Source: Dryococelus australis (Eukaryota > Arthropoda > Insecta > Phasmatodea > Phasmatidae). From it: a stretch of DNA of 64,000 nucleotides. The stretch covers positions 226,406,924-226,470,923 of the forward strand of contig CM056993.1 of NCBI GenBank assembly GCA_029891345.1. Direction: 5' to 3'. How positions within the stretch are numbered: the first letter of the stretch is position 1; each line of letters begins with the position of its first letter. A program made the position numbers and the translations under genes. The notes below the pieces were generated by a model, which saw only the letters and a program-made list of their open reading frames with translations, had not been told where the DNA came from and ran no database searches. Below are positions 22,826 through 34,227 of the stretch, piece by piece.

Positions 22826-23330
22826 GATGCAAACAGATATAAAAATCAAAATGAAGGAAAATAGTCATAAGCAATTACAAACCATTGCAAACATATATTA
22901 CACAGCATCAGGTGCTGCAAGAAGTGTCTTAAAAGATGCCAGACAAGACCAGACCATCCTGGAAAATACAGCAAAAAGCAAACCGCTCCTGTACGAATTG
23001 AGTGAAAGGAAACAATCAAATTTCATCTACAGCCAACACTAGCATTACTTGCAGCAGAACCCGTCCCACCAGACCAAAGTTGAGCAATAAACTAAGCACC
23101 ATACATGTCTCAGGAAGTCGAAGGGATGGTACTAATAATAACCGGGAACAGCATGTCAGGCTCCAGGGTGGCAGACCAGACGAGTCACACACGTGAACTT
23201 TTCCATTACGAGAGGAAGTTAGTTGTACAGTACAAGGTAACAATTTATCCCATATTAAATTTAATATACAAATTTATAATGCTAGAACTCTAAGCACATA
23301 CGAAACAACATACAGTTAAACCATTATTCG
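22826..23330. repeat. Direct repeat copy 1 (about 500 bp)
   Basis: Aligns in order with 23431-23830. Shared words include GACAAGACCAG, ATCAAATT followed by TACAG(C/T)CAACACT, and AA(C/T)(T/G)(C/G)TAAGCACA.ACGAAA near the end. Copies are diverged and separated by a (TA)n tract. Confidence 0.7.
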
Positions 23331-23334
23331 TGCA

Positions 23335-23336
<2 letters not shown>

Positions 23337-23409
<73 letters not shown>
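23337..23409. repeat. (TA)n microsatellite
   Basis: About 36 TA dinucleotides with one TACA interruption. Confidence 0.98.
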
Positions 23410-23430
23410 GTATGTGCATCGAGAGCCGTT

Positions 23431-23830
23431 ACAGATATAACCGATATAAAAAATTGTGAAGGAAAATAGTTATATGTGAGTACCACCCAGCAAAACCACA
23501 TATTATACAAGTGTCGGGTGCCATATTCTGTATGTTAAATAATGATAGACAAGACCAGGTCGTCCTGGACAGTACAACAGAATATAAATGCCTTCCACAC
23601 GAACCGAGTGAAATGAAAACATCAAATTCAGAGTACAGTCAACACTCACATCACTAGCCGCAGAATACATCCAACCGCACCAACATTGTGCGATGAGCAA
23701 TTATCTTAGGATACAGTAAGGCAACTCTATAAATAAAATGAATAAATGTACTTATTTTAAATACGTGCCACTTATAGTTTTAGAACTGTAAGCACACACG
23801 AAATACCATTATCGTAGCAAAGATTCAACA
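23431..23830. repeat. Direct repeat copy 2
   Basis: Partner of 22826-23330, offset about 605 bp at its start. Confidence 0.7.
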
Positions 23831-24439
23831 TTCTCTGTTCGTTTCTCGGTTCTGACAATACCTCAAAGTAACAGCCTTTTAAATTCACATGTTGTATAAG
23901 TAAATACAGTATGTGATCGAAGTATTATATGTTGATGCAATATACACTGTCTGAGTTAGGTTGGTATAGGAACTACCGTAATGCTGCATGTAGGAATGCA
24001 AATATTCCGAGATGAAATGCTGTAGTTATTTTAGCTTATAGAAAATACATGGTTAATATGAATAGCTAAAGAGATGTGTGATATTCGAACGCAATATGCA
24101 AATATGCTGACTAGATTCGGATGATGGGAGAAGTGTTGCGGTAATTTCCTCGAATATTAAATTGTATTAAACCAGTATATTTAAACTGCGATATTATAGC
24201 TTGTTGTTTCAGTGGCTGTTGGTATGGTAACATTATGTTTTCTGGTATGGCTGGTCAGAATGAATGTTGGTTTTGTTAGGTATATGAATATGTTGGTTTT
24301 GATAATCGATAGAGTCCTTTAGCTACAGTGGTTGGTGTGTTCTGTATTACAGATGGCATGGTGCTTAGAGTATTTGTCTGATATAAGTCTGTGTGGTGGA
24401 TGATATGGGAATCAGGTGTGCTCATTTTATGGACTGGCT
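23831..24439. other. No feature recognised
   Basis: GT-rich on the plus strand in 24180-24440; no coding signal. Confidence 0.4.
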
Positions 24440-24620
24440 AGTCTGGATTGTATAAATGCCTGGTAGGCATTATGGTTGATAAATATGAATGTCCGGGAGG
24501 CTCAGGGTTCGAATCCCGGGTAACGTATGGCTGTTAATTTAAGTCAGGTTATAAGATAGTCTGTAAGCCGTCCCCTGCTAAGCTTTCCAGCATAAAACTG
24601 GGGGACGTGAAAAAAAATCA
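24440..24620 (+). repeat. tRNA-derived SINE fragment, family 2
   Basis: B box GGGTTCGAATCCCGGG (24507-24522) is followed by GCTGTTAATTTAAG and a body ending in CTGGGGGACGTG plus an A-rich tail (24610-24618). The A box is weak. Confidence 0.5.
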
Positions 24621-25339
24621 TTTACAATTAAATATGAATGGCAATTCCTTGGATAATAGTGGATGGTACGGAAATGGATTTTACATTCTGATTCTCTTTG
24701 CTGCCACAGTTTTAGTAGGTAAATAGCGGTTGTATGGAATCAGTGCAAATTTGTTGCCTACAGTACCGATTGTCTACAGGTTGAAGGAAATATGTTTTCA
24801 AGACCCGAGGTCAGAAAAGGACCTGTGCGATTTTCTAAGTGGCTGAAATATTCATAAGCATGTGGGACTGCATGCATATAGTATTTGGAGTAATTATTAT
24901 ATTTGGACTATGGAAGGTAAGTTTGTTAACTTGTAGTAACTTTTTATGATTTATAGTTATTTCAACAAGTCATGCTTAAAGGAAACTTCGTTGATATTCT
25001 TAATTTAAGAAATAGAAAACTGGTAATTTTATAAAGTGTGGTTGATACCGACATGTAATGAAAGGGGCAGAGGATTTAGTAGAACATAAAATTACCCAAG
25101 TCAAACTAACATGACGCATAGTAAGTTAAGCATGGAAATGTACAGGATGGTTGAAAACTCGCGAATACGAAATGCGGCATACGATTCTATGGCAAAATAT
25201 AAAGTGAAAATAACTTTAGGTGAAATTGCACTAGAAACATATTTTCGGAAACGAACGATGTGAAATGTGATGAAAGAAAATTAATGCTCCTACGATTTAC
25301 CTACGATTTACATACCCTAAAAAACATTTACAATAAGTG
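24621..25339. other. No feature recognised
   Basis: AT-rich spacer; no coding block identified. Confidence 0.4.
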
Positions 25340-25760
25340 TTCAAAGTTTGTTCCGCGTACTGATATTCATGTTTAGGCTCAAATAATCCATACGCCCTGT
25401 ACACGGCCCAGCATGGGTGCGTTAATCGTGGCCGTAGCATCATGTAGCAGCGCGATCATGTCCTCAGGCGACTGGGGCGGGTTTTCTGGTTGATACGCCA
25501 GAGACTTGAGGTTATGCCACAAAAAAGGGTCCACTTGCCATGCCACAACTGCTTACCAATACTGAATCCATTTGCTTTCTACCACATTAAACTGCATCGC
25601 CAACTGCGTCTCACTGTTCCCCACCTGCCACACTTGTTCCGTTAAAACACATTTGCTCTTACTTGCACAGACATATCATGTCGGTTTGCCCAGAAATTAA
25701 GCCTCAAATGCTATTTCACCTGAAGGTATTTTCGCCTTATATTGTGCCATGGAATCGCTT
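25340..25760 (-). pseudogene. Mariner-like transposase, C-terminal fragment
   Basis: The minus strand contains the block Phe-Leu-Trp-His-Asn-Leu-Lys-Ser-Leu (about 25515) that follows the third catalytic position in mariner-like transposases, and ends in Asn-Phe-Glu-His-Leu-Leu followed by a stop (near 25340), the usual C-terminus of the same insect family as 3761-4620 and 15960-17010. The catalytic part upstream is scrambled. Only the last third is present. Confidence 0.55.
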
Positions 25761-25919
25761 TCTGCATTCTCTATTTGCGAGTTCCCTCCAATCCGGTATG
25801 TAAAATAATAATTTGTCTAATTCTACTAATTCTAAGCCCTACAAACATGACTAGTAGAGGACACCAAGTAGTTGGCAAATTAAAATAAATAACACACACA
25901 TAAAATTGTGGCATAAGCA

Positions 25920-26450
25920 AATAAAAACTAATTAATTCCAAGATGGTAGACATTACAGGGAATGATAGAGACTGAGAAAATGAAAATGCAATATTGTAGC
26001 TTACAGCAGACAAAAAGACAGAAATACCAAGAAGACAGCATACAGAAGGACAAAATTAATTATAAAAGTAAATAAGATAGCAGCTTAGAGCAGGCGAAAA
26101 TAGGAGCCAGATGTAAACAATATGGCTGACTATAAAAAAAGAAAAAAATGTCACAGATGCCAGGACGTAATGATAGAGAATATGCAAATCAAAATGAAAG
26201 ACGGGGACCATAAAAAGATGCTGTCGAGCATGGAAAATTAAGATACAAGATGGTGGTAGTGACATAATATAATATGGATTCCAATTACAGAATTAAAACA
26301 AATATAAACCAAATCCAATGTGGCAGATGCCGAAAATGAATGACACAACATGAAAAATAAAATTACTATATGGTGCCCAGCAATAAGATGGCCACCATAA
26401 TTAAAACTGGGGCTGGAAACAGGTGGTTTGCCAAATCTGGTCCTCGCTTT
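25920..26450. repeat. Degenerate interspersed repeat, inverted relative of 20640-21180
   Basis: Contains repeated CAAGATGG and TGGCAGATG-type words; its reverse complement resembles the CCATCTTG-containing sequence at 20640-20870. Tandem internal structure is poor. Confidence 0.4.
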
Positions 26451-26831
26451 TGGCCTAGTAAATAAATACATATGCATACTACTTACTCGCCTTCAACCAA
26501 GGTGAGCCAGTATCGATTCCATGCATAATGACTCAAATTTTCACAAGTTGTATATATGGCGGATTTTGCTGCAGGCCAGTGGATTTTCTCGAGTCATACT
26601 GCAGCGGTTCCATCTTTTCCTCATTTAACACTCACTGGCGTACAGGACGTTGCTGTTACGCGCTGGTAAAAAAAGCTCTCAGCTTATTAAAATGTACGAA
26701 TCAGAAAATAAACAGTTGAATAAAACGCTTTACTGTGGTAAAATATTTGCTAGTTAAATAGGTTTAAACACACATGTGCCTTTGCAAGTACTTGGTTCTT
26801 AGTATTGGTTAACAAAACCTGTAGACTCAGG

Positions 26832-27075
26832 TCACGTAGTTGTATAGTGGCCAGTCTACTCGCCTTCCACTTGGACGAACCGGATTCGATTCCTGGCGGG
26901 GTCACTCCCAGATCGCATGTGGATATCGTGACGGACGATGCCACTGGTAGGCGGGTTTACTCGGAGACGTTTAGGTTCCTCCGCCTCAGCATCCCGACTC
27001 CATACTCATATCACCTTATCTTAATCGGCTATCAAGACGTCGATATAGAGATCCGCCGAGATCTCTTCACTCAAC
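26832..27075 (+). repeat. tRNA-derived SINE, family 1, copy b
   Basis: A box GTATAGTGGCCAGTCTACTC (26843), B box CGGATTCGATTCCTGGCGG (26881-26899), body with GATATCGTGACGGACGATGCC, ending in CTCTTCACTCAACACA. Same order as 17880-18125. Confidence 0.7.
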
Positions 27076-27084
27076 ACATGTGAC

Positions 27085-27400
27085 CGTATTCAGCTGGCTG
27101 TTCTGTGAGGGGCGTAGCGTCTGCTGGTGGGCCTGTGGACGTGATGAGGATGTAGTGTGTACGGCACGGGTTTCCGCGACAGACGGCGGCGTATGTAGGA
27201 CGGCGGGCGGCTGTGACGTCAGGGCCTGCGGGGCGCCGGCGCCTGTGCCGGCGAGGCGCTAATAACCGGCCCGAGGTGCCCCGCGGCGTCGTCGTCTCTG
27301 CCTAGCGCAGCCTCCAGTCTCCCAGGCGCCACCCCCATCCCCACGGCGACAAACCTGCAGCACCACACCACTCTCTTGCACAGAGCGGCCCTCTGCAGAT
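27085..27400. other. CpG-rich island between two SINEs
   Basis: GC content rises sharply (locally above 65 percent by eye), with many CpG pairs, for example GCGGGGCGCCGGCGCC at about 27227. Open frames on both strands are GC-driven. It could be a promoter or first exon of a host gene, or the end of an unrecognised element. No start or splice signal is convincing. Confidence 0.5.
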
Positions 27401-27401
27401 C

Positions 27402-27645
27402 ATCGAGTGCAGTGGGTAACTCTTTACAGCGGGGTCTTGAGAACCAATGAGGATGAAGTGTGATGAGTATGGAGCAATCAGCTCAAAACAAGCGCGAAGG
27501 AAACAGGACTCCCCTGAGAAAACCCACTGACCAGCGTAATCGTCCGGCACGATTCCCACTTGTGAACATCTGAGAGCGACTCCGCCGGGAAACGAACAAG
27601 TTTCGTTTTGGCGTGAGGCAGTAGTCTGAACTTTACACTCTCCGG
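27402..27645 (-). repeat. tRNA-derived SINE, family 1, copy c
   Basis: Reverse-complement copy: diverged A box (GTAAAGTTCAGACTACTGCC), B box region CTTGTTCGTTTCCCGGCGG, body GTGGGAATCGTGCCGGACGA. Inverted with respect to copy b. Confidence 0.65.
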
Positions 27646-28227
27646 AGCTCGTGTGTTAGATACCAGCTGGTCACACCGGACGTTGGTTACCCAATTGGTC
27701 GGGAAATGAGGTAGAGTGCTCATGCTAGGTGCAGAGTATCTCACCGTGTTACAACGTTGGACTGCTCTTCTGCCACTTCCACTGTCATAAATCAACGTTT
27801 ATAGGTTCTGAGGATAAAAAAATAAAAATATAAGTACTTCTATGATTGTACTCTTGCTATAACCTTGTTTTGACGAAGCTAGACTTTATTCAAGTTGGTC
27901 AAAGTGATTTTGATAGTCATATTGGCGAAGAGCGAGTGATGCTTTAAGGGCGTACACAGAAGACAAAAAAACAGGTGCACCTTAACTGTCCACAAGTCGT
28001 CCAGTATAGCGGAGAGTGGCCCGTCTGTGCAATTACAAGATGTCCACCTCCCCCGCCTTCTCTCATTGACTTGATTATCTTCGCAGCATTACGGCCAATA
28101 CAGATGTAATACTTGTTTAAATATTGTTTTGTTGGTTGGCCTCTGTTTGCATTCATCACGGTTCATTTGGGTGATTATTTATAAACTAAAATAGCCCTAA
28201 TTTACAAATTTTACGCACATCCATTCT
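27646..28227. other. No feature recognised
   Basis: Mixed composition, no coding block identified. Confidence 0.4.
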
Positions 28228-28312
28228 TTGCTCAGGACTCGATCCCACAACCCCTCTACCGAAATTAAGAGTCCAGCCAACTACGCTAAAGTTGCCGATA
28301 ACAGGAGAGGAG
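28228..28312 (-). repeat. tRNA-like sequence (SINE head or tRNA pseudogene)
   Basis: In the minus sense it has A box TAGCGTAGTTGGCTGGAC and B box GGGATCGAGTCCTG at tRNA-like spacing. Acceptor arms do not pair cleanly. Confidence 0.45.
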
Positions 28313-29756
28313 AAACCAAACTAACCCTAAACGATTTAAAAATTTCTCATATGTGAATGCATTACTCAGGGTTCGTAAACGCAGCCACTGTCACCGTAAG
28401 AGGATATGTAACCAACTGCTTCGTGCAGAGTCCACTGGTGAATATCAACGTGGTATTGAGCCGGCAATGGGAATAGGTTTGTCACATGTCACAATGCATA
28501 ATGTAGATTGGTGACTTACAATACAAATGCAGCTTTTATGCATAATGTTCATATTGCTTGCTTTCTGTGATAACCACCTTGAACTAATTAGCACACTTAC
28601 TATGTACCAACTAGTTGTCACATCTTTCCTGTATTAACTGACATTTATCGCTGAGTTGCAAACTTATATTTTGATGGCCTAGTATTTTCAATATCATGCC
28701 CATTTCTTCCCATCTCTTTATATCAGATTATCGTTCTTGAAGTACAGCTTACTTTCCTTATCGTTTATAATATCAATTTAATTTATTATGGGGGTTTATA
28801 TATAATATTGTATCTCTTAATATGCCTGACATCTTCAAAAGGAAAATACTGCACATGTAGTCGAGAACTACTACATTCATAAGATAAACACTACATTTAC
28901 GTGTGTGTATATATAGATCGATTTGCCAATCTTTTGCTGAAAAGCCCCCCCCCCCCCCCCCCACTGACTGCGGCAGTATGTCCGACAAGAAAACATAAAA
29001 TGCATATGTGTGCGATTTATGGCCTAAAATAATTACTGAAGAGGTATTGGCTTTTGAAGAAAATGGCGATGTGACAATGGTGATAAATAATTTAAAGACA
29101 ACGTTTAATCCGAAACAGATTTTGAGTGCTATGTAACTGCTTAAGGTCGGTAAACGGGTAGAATTAAACATTGCTGTAATATAATTTCACGAAATTAAGT
29201 TATTTTCAGTTAATTTTATGATGGGAAAACATTTATTAATTCAAATTTGACAAATCACTAATAAGCGTATATATCGTCCACCGCATTTCGTTTGCATAAA
29301 CACCACCACTTTAAAGAACCGAATCTCAATACAACATTGTTTAATTCGTGATGTGTAGGCAATGCTAATCACGTACGAAGTGATGCACTGTTATAAATAA
29401 GGTATACATTTAAAAACGACCAATAAATAATAATTTCTGAGAATTTTAAATGTGGCATGTGCATGTGGCAAAATATCAAAAATTAAACTCTCTTTAAATT
29501 TTTAGCCTACACAATTTAAAATTAATTATATTCTCTGACAACAGAATATACAAACACAATAATGACATAATGCTAGGGCAGACAGAGACGCTGCAAGTTT
29601 GGCGTTTTGTAACATTTACGGGCGAGCCTCTAGAAAAAGATAGGAATTGCGCGCCAAAATGTCTGATGAGGAGCTAGAGCCTGCAAGCAAAAGTGTTATG
29701 TAAAAGGTAACTAATTTAACTTAAATTGTGTTGTTTTGAAATTAGTTGTCACACAC
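28313..29756. other. Intergenic; includes a C homopolymer at 28944-28962
   Basis: No recognisable gene. A run of about 18 C residues lies at 28944-28962. A short ATG-led stretch at 29659 is noted as a weak first-exon candidate in the findings. Confidence 0.4.
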
Positions 29757-29757
29757 C

Positions 29758-29809
<52 letters not shown>

Positions 29810-29820
29810 CATATATATAT
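29757..29820. repeat. (CA)n(TA)n compound microsatellite
   Basis: About 16 CA repeats followed by a broken (TA)n tract. Confidence 0.97.
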
Positions 29821-30678
29821 CCATTATTAAGTTCTGAACCCAATTTTTATTATTTCGGTATTGGATATTTGATTTTCTATTGTTGTATATTCCTACATTG
29901 TAACTATTGTTGTCCACCTACCAAGGAATGAATTCTTTGACTGGCAATGTTATTAGTGGATTATCCGAAAACTTTCAAGTCTATGTTAACAATACAAGGA
30001 TTTTTTTTCCTAATTCTTCATACATTGACTGATGTTCGTGACCTTTACCTTGATCCCAATAAACTTGAAAACAAAAATTAGAAAAACAAGATAAAAATCT
30101 AAAAATTTATGAACCGAGCTACAAGATAATTGTTAGAGCACCCCAGTGTGCTTAAACTCTTAAATTGACCAAAAATTGCACAAAATCGAAGAAACACTTG
30201 TAAAAATCGACAATCATAATACCTATGTGCTGTGCGTAATTGTAACGGGTAAAACAACACCACCTAATTATTTATTTCTGTTCATGTGCTGTTTTCTGTG
30301 TTAACTAATGATTGTAGCGCCGCATTTAGAATGGTTCAGTGTCGGCACGATTGATCAAATCATTCAAGTAAGGTTGTTTTACACTGATTTCAACCAAGTG
30401 TGTATGGATTATAACTCAACAACCCCTCCCCCCCCTTCTCAACACCCAAGTACTAACCTGTTTCGTAAAGCCTAAGTTACAATCACAATAGTTAGTAAAT
30501 AGTACAGACGCATTATGTTCGGCCTACGTTAATCAATGGCCCACGGTACACACACACATACACACAGAGAGAGAAAAAACACATGCCTTGGTACACAAGA
30601 AGTTAGTTAACTTTTAGCTTTCCTTGTGCTCAGCCAATTAGGAAATAGTATAAGTACTACGCTAGTCGAATATGTGTA

Positions 30679-30686
<8 letters not shown>
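29821..30686. other. No feature recognised
   Basis: AT-rich spacer with small CA and C tracts (30424-30438, 30547-30565). Confidence 0.4.

Positions 30687-30736
<50 letters not shown>
30687..30736. repeat. (TA)n microsatellite
   Basis: About 25 TA dinucleotides. Confidence 0.98.
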
Positions 30737-30737
<1 letters not shown>

Positions 30738-31390
30738 CAGTACAGGTCAGAAGTACAGAAAGATGAGCAAAATCCGAAATTTTCAGTGCCATTGCGTCAT
30801 GCGTGGCTTAGCAGAACTACAGAACTAGGATACCTCCGAGTTTGTGTGTAGATAGATGACAGATTTGGAATGAAACTAACTTTACAATTATTTGGAAAAT
30901 TCGCGCCAAGCAAAGTCAGACTTGATTTTGGTTGTGTTGTGAATATACGAAGGCTTAATAAACACGTATAGTGTTCTGGTTAATATTTATAGAAAAGGAA
31001 ACACAGGTTAGGTGTGAAACAAGGTTAAAATAAAAACGTCGACAGTAATTATTTATTTTGCAATACTAGGGATATTACAAAATTGCAAAATTTACCGAAA
31101 AACGCTTCCATTAATTTCTATAACATCTTCATTCGTTCCTATCGACCTGCTTTTAAATTTTAATGACAACTTCCGTGCTATTTTAATTGTATCTTTGTAG
31201 GTTTGTACTGTGTGTGTATATTTTGTGCTAAGTGGTAGCGCGGCCTTCATACTTGCCATTCAAAAGAAAACACGCTTATACCTGGTATTTCTTCACAGCA
31301 CTAACCAGCGGCGATATAGCTAAAGGCAATGTAACAGGTAATACTATATTTACTTTACTAATATTTCGTTGCTCTTATTCGGGGCAAAAC
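30737..31390. other. No feature recognised
   Basis: No coding signal seen. Confidence 0.4.
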
Positions 31391-31656
31391 GCGCCTAGCC
31401 TTGGGAACTAAGCCTGTACTGCCAAAGGCACTTAGCCCTGGGAACTAAGCCTGTACTGCCAAAACCCGCTTAGCCTTAGGAACTAAGCCTGTACTGCAAA
31501 AATGCGCCTAGCCTTGGGAACTAAGCCTGTACTGCAAAAATGCTCCTAGCCTTGGGAACTAAGCCTGTACTGCCAAAATGCGCCTAGCCTTGGGAACAAA
31601 GCCTGTGCTGCCAAAACGTGCCTAGTCTTAGGAACTAAGCCTGTACTGCAAAAATA
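31391..31656. repeat. 38-bp minisatellite, seven copies
   Basis: Units start at 31391, 31428, 31466, 31504, 31542, 31580 and 31618, each with GCGCCTAGCCTTGGGAACTA and AAGCCTGTACTGCCAAAA. Copies 4-6 are nearly identical. Confidence 0.97.
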
Positions 31657-32337
31657 CAGTAAATCTCGAAAAACAACGAAAGCGGGAAGAGAGACGAAAG
31701 CATAATCTTCAAAAGTCGAAGTATCCAATAACCCAAGTCCATATAATTCTCCAAACCGTCAAACAGCAGGCACAAAAAATGACGTTGCAACCCCGACGAC
31801 GAAGTCCGAAAATCCCAATCGTCACCGACGGTGGAAACAGAAGAATCCATTATAAACATATAAACAATAACTGCAACTTACCACATTAAATATTTTATTA
31901 CATTAAAGAACCATGGCGCCAGAAATTTTCAGCACGGAAAACTAACATAGACATGCTCCTTGCATAATAAACTATTTCAGAGGAAATACCAAATGTTGAA
32001 AACATAACCAAATTTAAATTGCCACCAATTTCTCCGAGTATAAAATACACACATTATAAATGCATTTGCGTAAAAGCAAGTGTAACCATCAACATTCAAA
32101 CGTTATAATTGTATCATAAGTTAGTGCGTTGTCTTCTTTAATGTCTTTGATAGTCACACTATGGGAAATTCTTACATGTTACTGCTTGTTACTTCAGGGA
32201 TATTCTACGTTTTTTATAATCTTCATAAAAATATAATATTTATTGTAATTACCAATAATTCCAGTTAATTATTTCCCTAAAAAATTACGATACCTGATAT
32301 TTCTATTTATAACAGTACACATTTAAATATATGAGGT
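31657..32337. other. No feature recognised
   Basis: AT-rich spacer. Confidence 0.4.
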
Positions 32338-32530
32338 ATCACAGGACAGGTCTGCATTCTCAAAGAATTCCCATGGAATATCCCTAGGATACGCTTACGT
32401 AGTTAAACCAACATAGCGCAAATATATCCTGAGGAAATCGCTTGGATATACATAAGTCCCGCAAATCCCTGGGATGTTCTTGGAACATTCAGCATTGAAA
32501 TGGGATATCCCCAGGTTATTGTGTGCTGTG
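32338..32530. repeat. Candidate interspersed repeat rich in ATCCC/GGGAT words
   Basis: Words such as AATATCCCTAGGATA, AATCCCTGGGATG and GGGATATCCCCAGG recur, giving partial self-complementarity, and the block ends GTGTGCTGTGTGGGAATC. It looks like a short non-coding repeat element of unknown class. Confidence 0.35.
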
Positions 32531-34036
32531 TGGGAATCAACTCTGTGAGTATCATTATCATATGATATTTTAATATTTATTTTCGGTTGCTATTTTTCTT
32601 CCAGTGTAATGGTGTTTTAATTTTATATATATATGCATACACTGTGAATACAAATTATGTGAACAGTTTTAAAAACCAAGAAACCAAAATTACTTCTTGC
32701 CAAAATAAAAATGGCAAGAAGGCATTACAATGAAGTGTTTAATTCTGGAAGGGCGTGCTGGTTTTGCTTCATTGATTAAATTTCTAGTGTAGGAAGGATA
32801 AGATCTATAGGCCATTCACGGTTACTACATACTTGTCTGAAGCCCTGCTAAAATTGTACTTTGGTTAACGATTACGTCTCTTTCCGCTACATTTAAACGT
32901 AAACACTTACATGTGACTGCTACGTTTTAACTGCCAAATGCTTTGTTTACTGTTTTCCGCTGTTCAAAGCATTTTGTAATATTTAAAAAACCATTCGAAC
33001 GAATGTTCACAATTTAGGCCTATAACTATATCTAGGCTAGCATTATAACTTTTTAACAATGTCTTTATTAATGATAGTTCTTGAGATGTACTATGTATAT
33101 ATTATAAGTGTAAAAATATAAATTCAAATAGTTAATATATCTGCAACTTGTAATGCTACCAGAATGGGTAAGCCAAATATTATGTAAAGTAATATTGATG
33201 TGAAGTAGCAGCCTCCTTACTTGGTGAGCTAAATATTTAAATTATCATGTTAGGTATTCCACAAAGGTGTAGGAAACCTCAAAACTACCACCTAATATCT
33301 GCATAACTTCCAAGTAAACAGTGTATGTTGTGGGCACTATTGATATAAAATTAGCTAGTGAAACACACATGCAATCCTCCCCCACGGGACATGTCTGCTC
33401 AGCGACTTTCAGCTCAGGAACCAGACGTAGTAGGCTTGGAACACTCTCCTTTACAGCCCCACACACGTAGCAGGCAAGCAATTATTTGTCACACAGCTGT
33501 AAATCTTACTTAACATAATTAAGCAAATATAAAAGAAAGTGGTTTATTATTCTGGACTGAAAAGTAATGAGGAGGAGTGTGGTAAAACGTACTGCATAAT
33601 GAAAATTCCAGGGGTAACTACTTATTGAAATTATTTAAATGTTCAAATACCAATATACCTATCTTATCCGTTTTACGCTGGAAAATTATTTAAATCAATA
33701 ACCCTGAATGGCAATAGGCAAAATAAATAAGAGCACTCAAACTATATCTGAAGTTAGGTAGTGGCCATGTTTATCTGTCATTTACATACCCTTATGTAAC
33801 ACGTAGATAAATTCTGACATATGCATTCTAAAAAATGTAGTTCTCTTACAATAAAAATACTTGAATTTATATCAAAATTATATGTGCCTCGGCTATCTTA
33901 GTAAAGTAGCAACACTGAACATCTCTCTCAAGTTAATTGTGGTTAAAATTCTGCTGAAGCTATTAATGGCGACGTCCCAACATGGCGTCTTACGGAACGT
34001 TCTATACCAACGACGTTACGTAGTAAAGTTTAGGGT
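32531..34036. other. Intergenic, no gene recognised
   Basis: AT-rich. A Cys-containing minus-strand ORF at 33245-33481 was considered and set aside. Confidence 0.4.
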
Positions 34037-34227
34037 TGTAAAATTAAGATACTGGATGAAGGATTGCTCTCGTTGAAAAATAGCAGTTTATTGATGGGCG
34101 CAGGACGGTGTCTCTCCCAAACGAAACGAAGGTGGTGACTTAGTTACTGGGTGCGGTGCTGCTTAACGTGGCTACCCGGCTCACGGACATTACGTAGTCT
34201 TAGCTAACTACATCATCTCCTAACAGC
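34037..34227 (-). repeat. Possible solo LTR (copia-like size)
   Basis: In the minus sense it opens TGTTAGGAGATGATG, contains AATAAA (about 34093) and ends TTTTACA, giving about 191 bp with TG...CA ends and a polyadenylation-like signal. No matching second copy, coding region or clear target duplication is present, so the call is tentative. Confidence 0.3.

Noticed and set aside
21195-28312. True tRNA genes at 21195-21262 and 28228-28312
   Set aside because: A and B boxes are good but acceptor and anticodon stems do not pair convincingly; treated as SINE heads or tRNA pseudogenes.
31391-31656. CRISPR-like regular repeats
   Set aside because: The tandem copies have no unique spacers, and the genome is eukaryotic; it is a minisatellite.
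33245-33481. Minus-strand ORF with Cys-Tyr-Val-Cys start and further Cys residues, reminiscent of an Ly6-type exon
   Set aside because: Cys spacing does not complete the pattern, there are no clear splice sites, and the surrounding sequence is non-coding.
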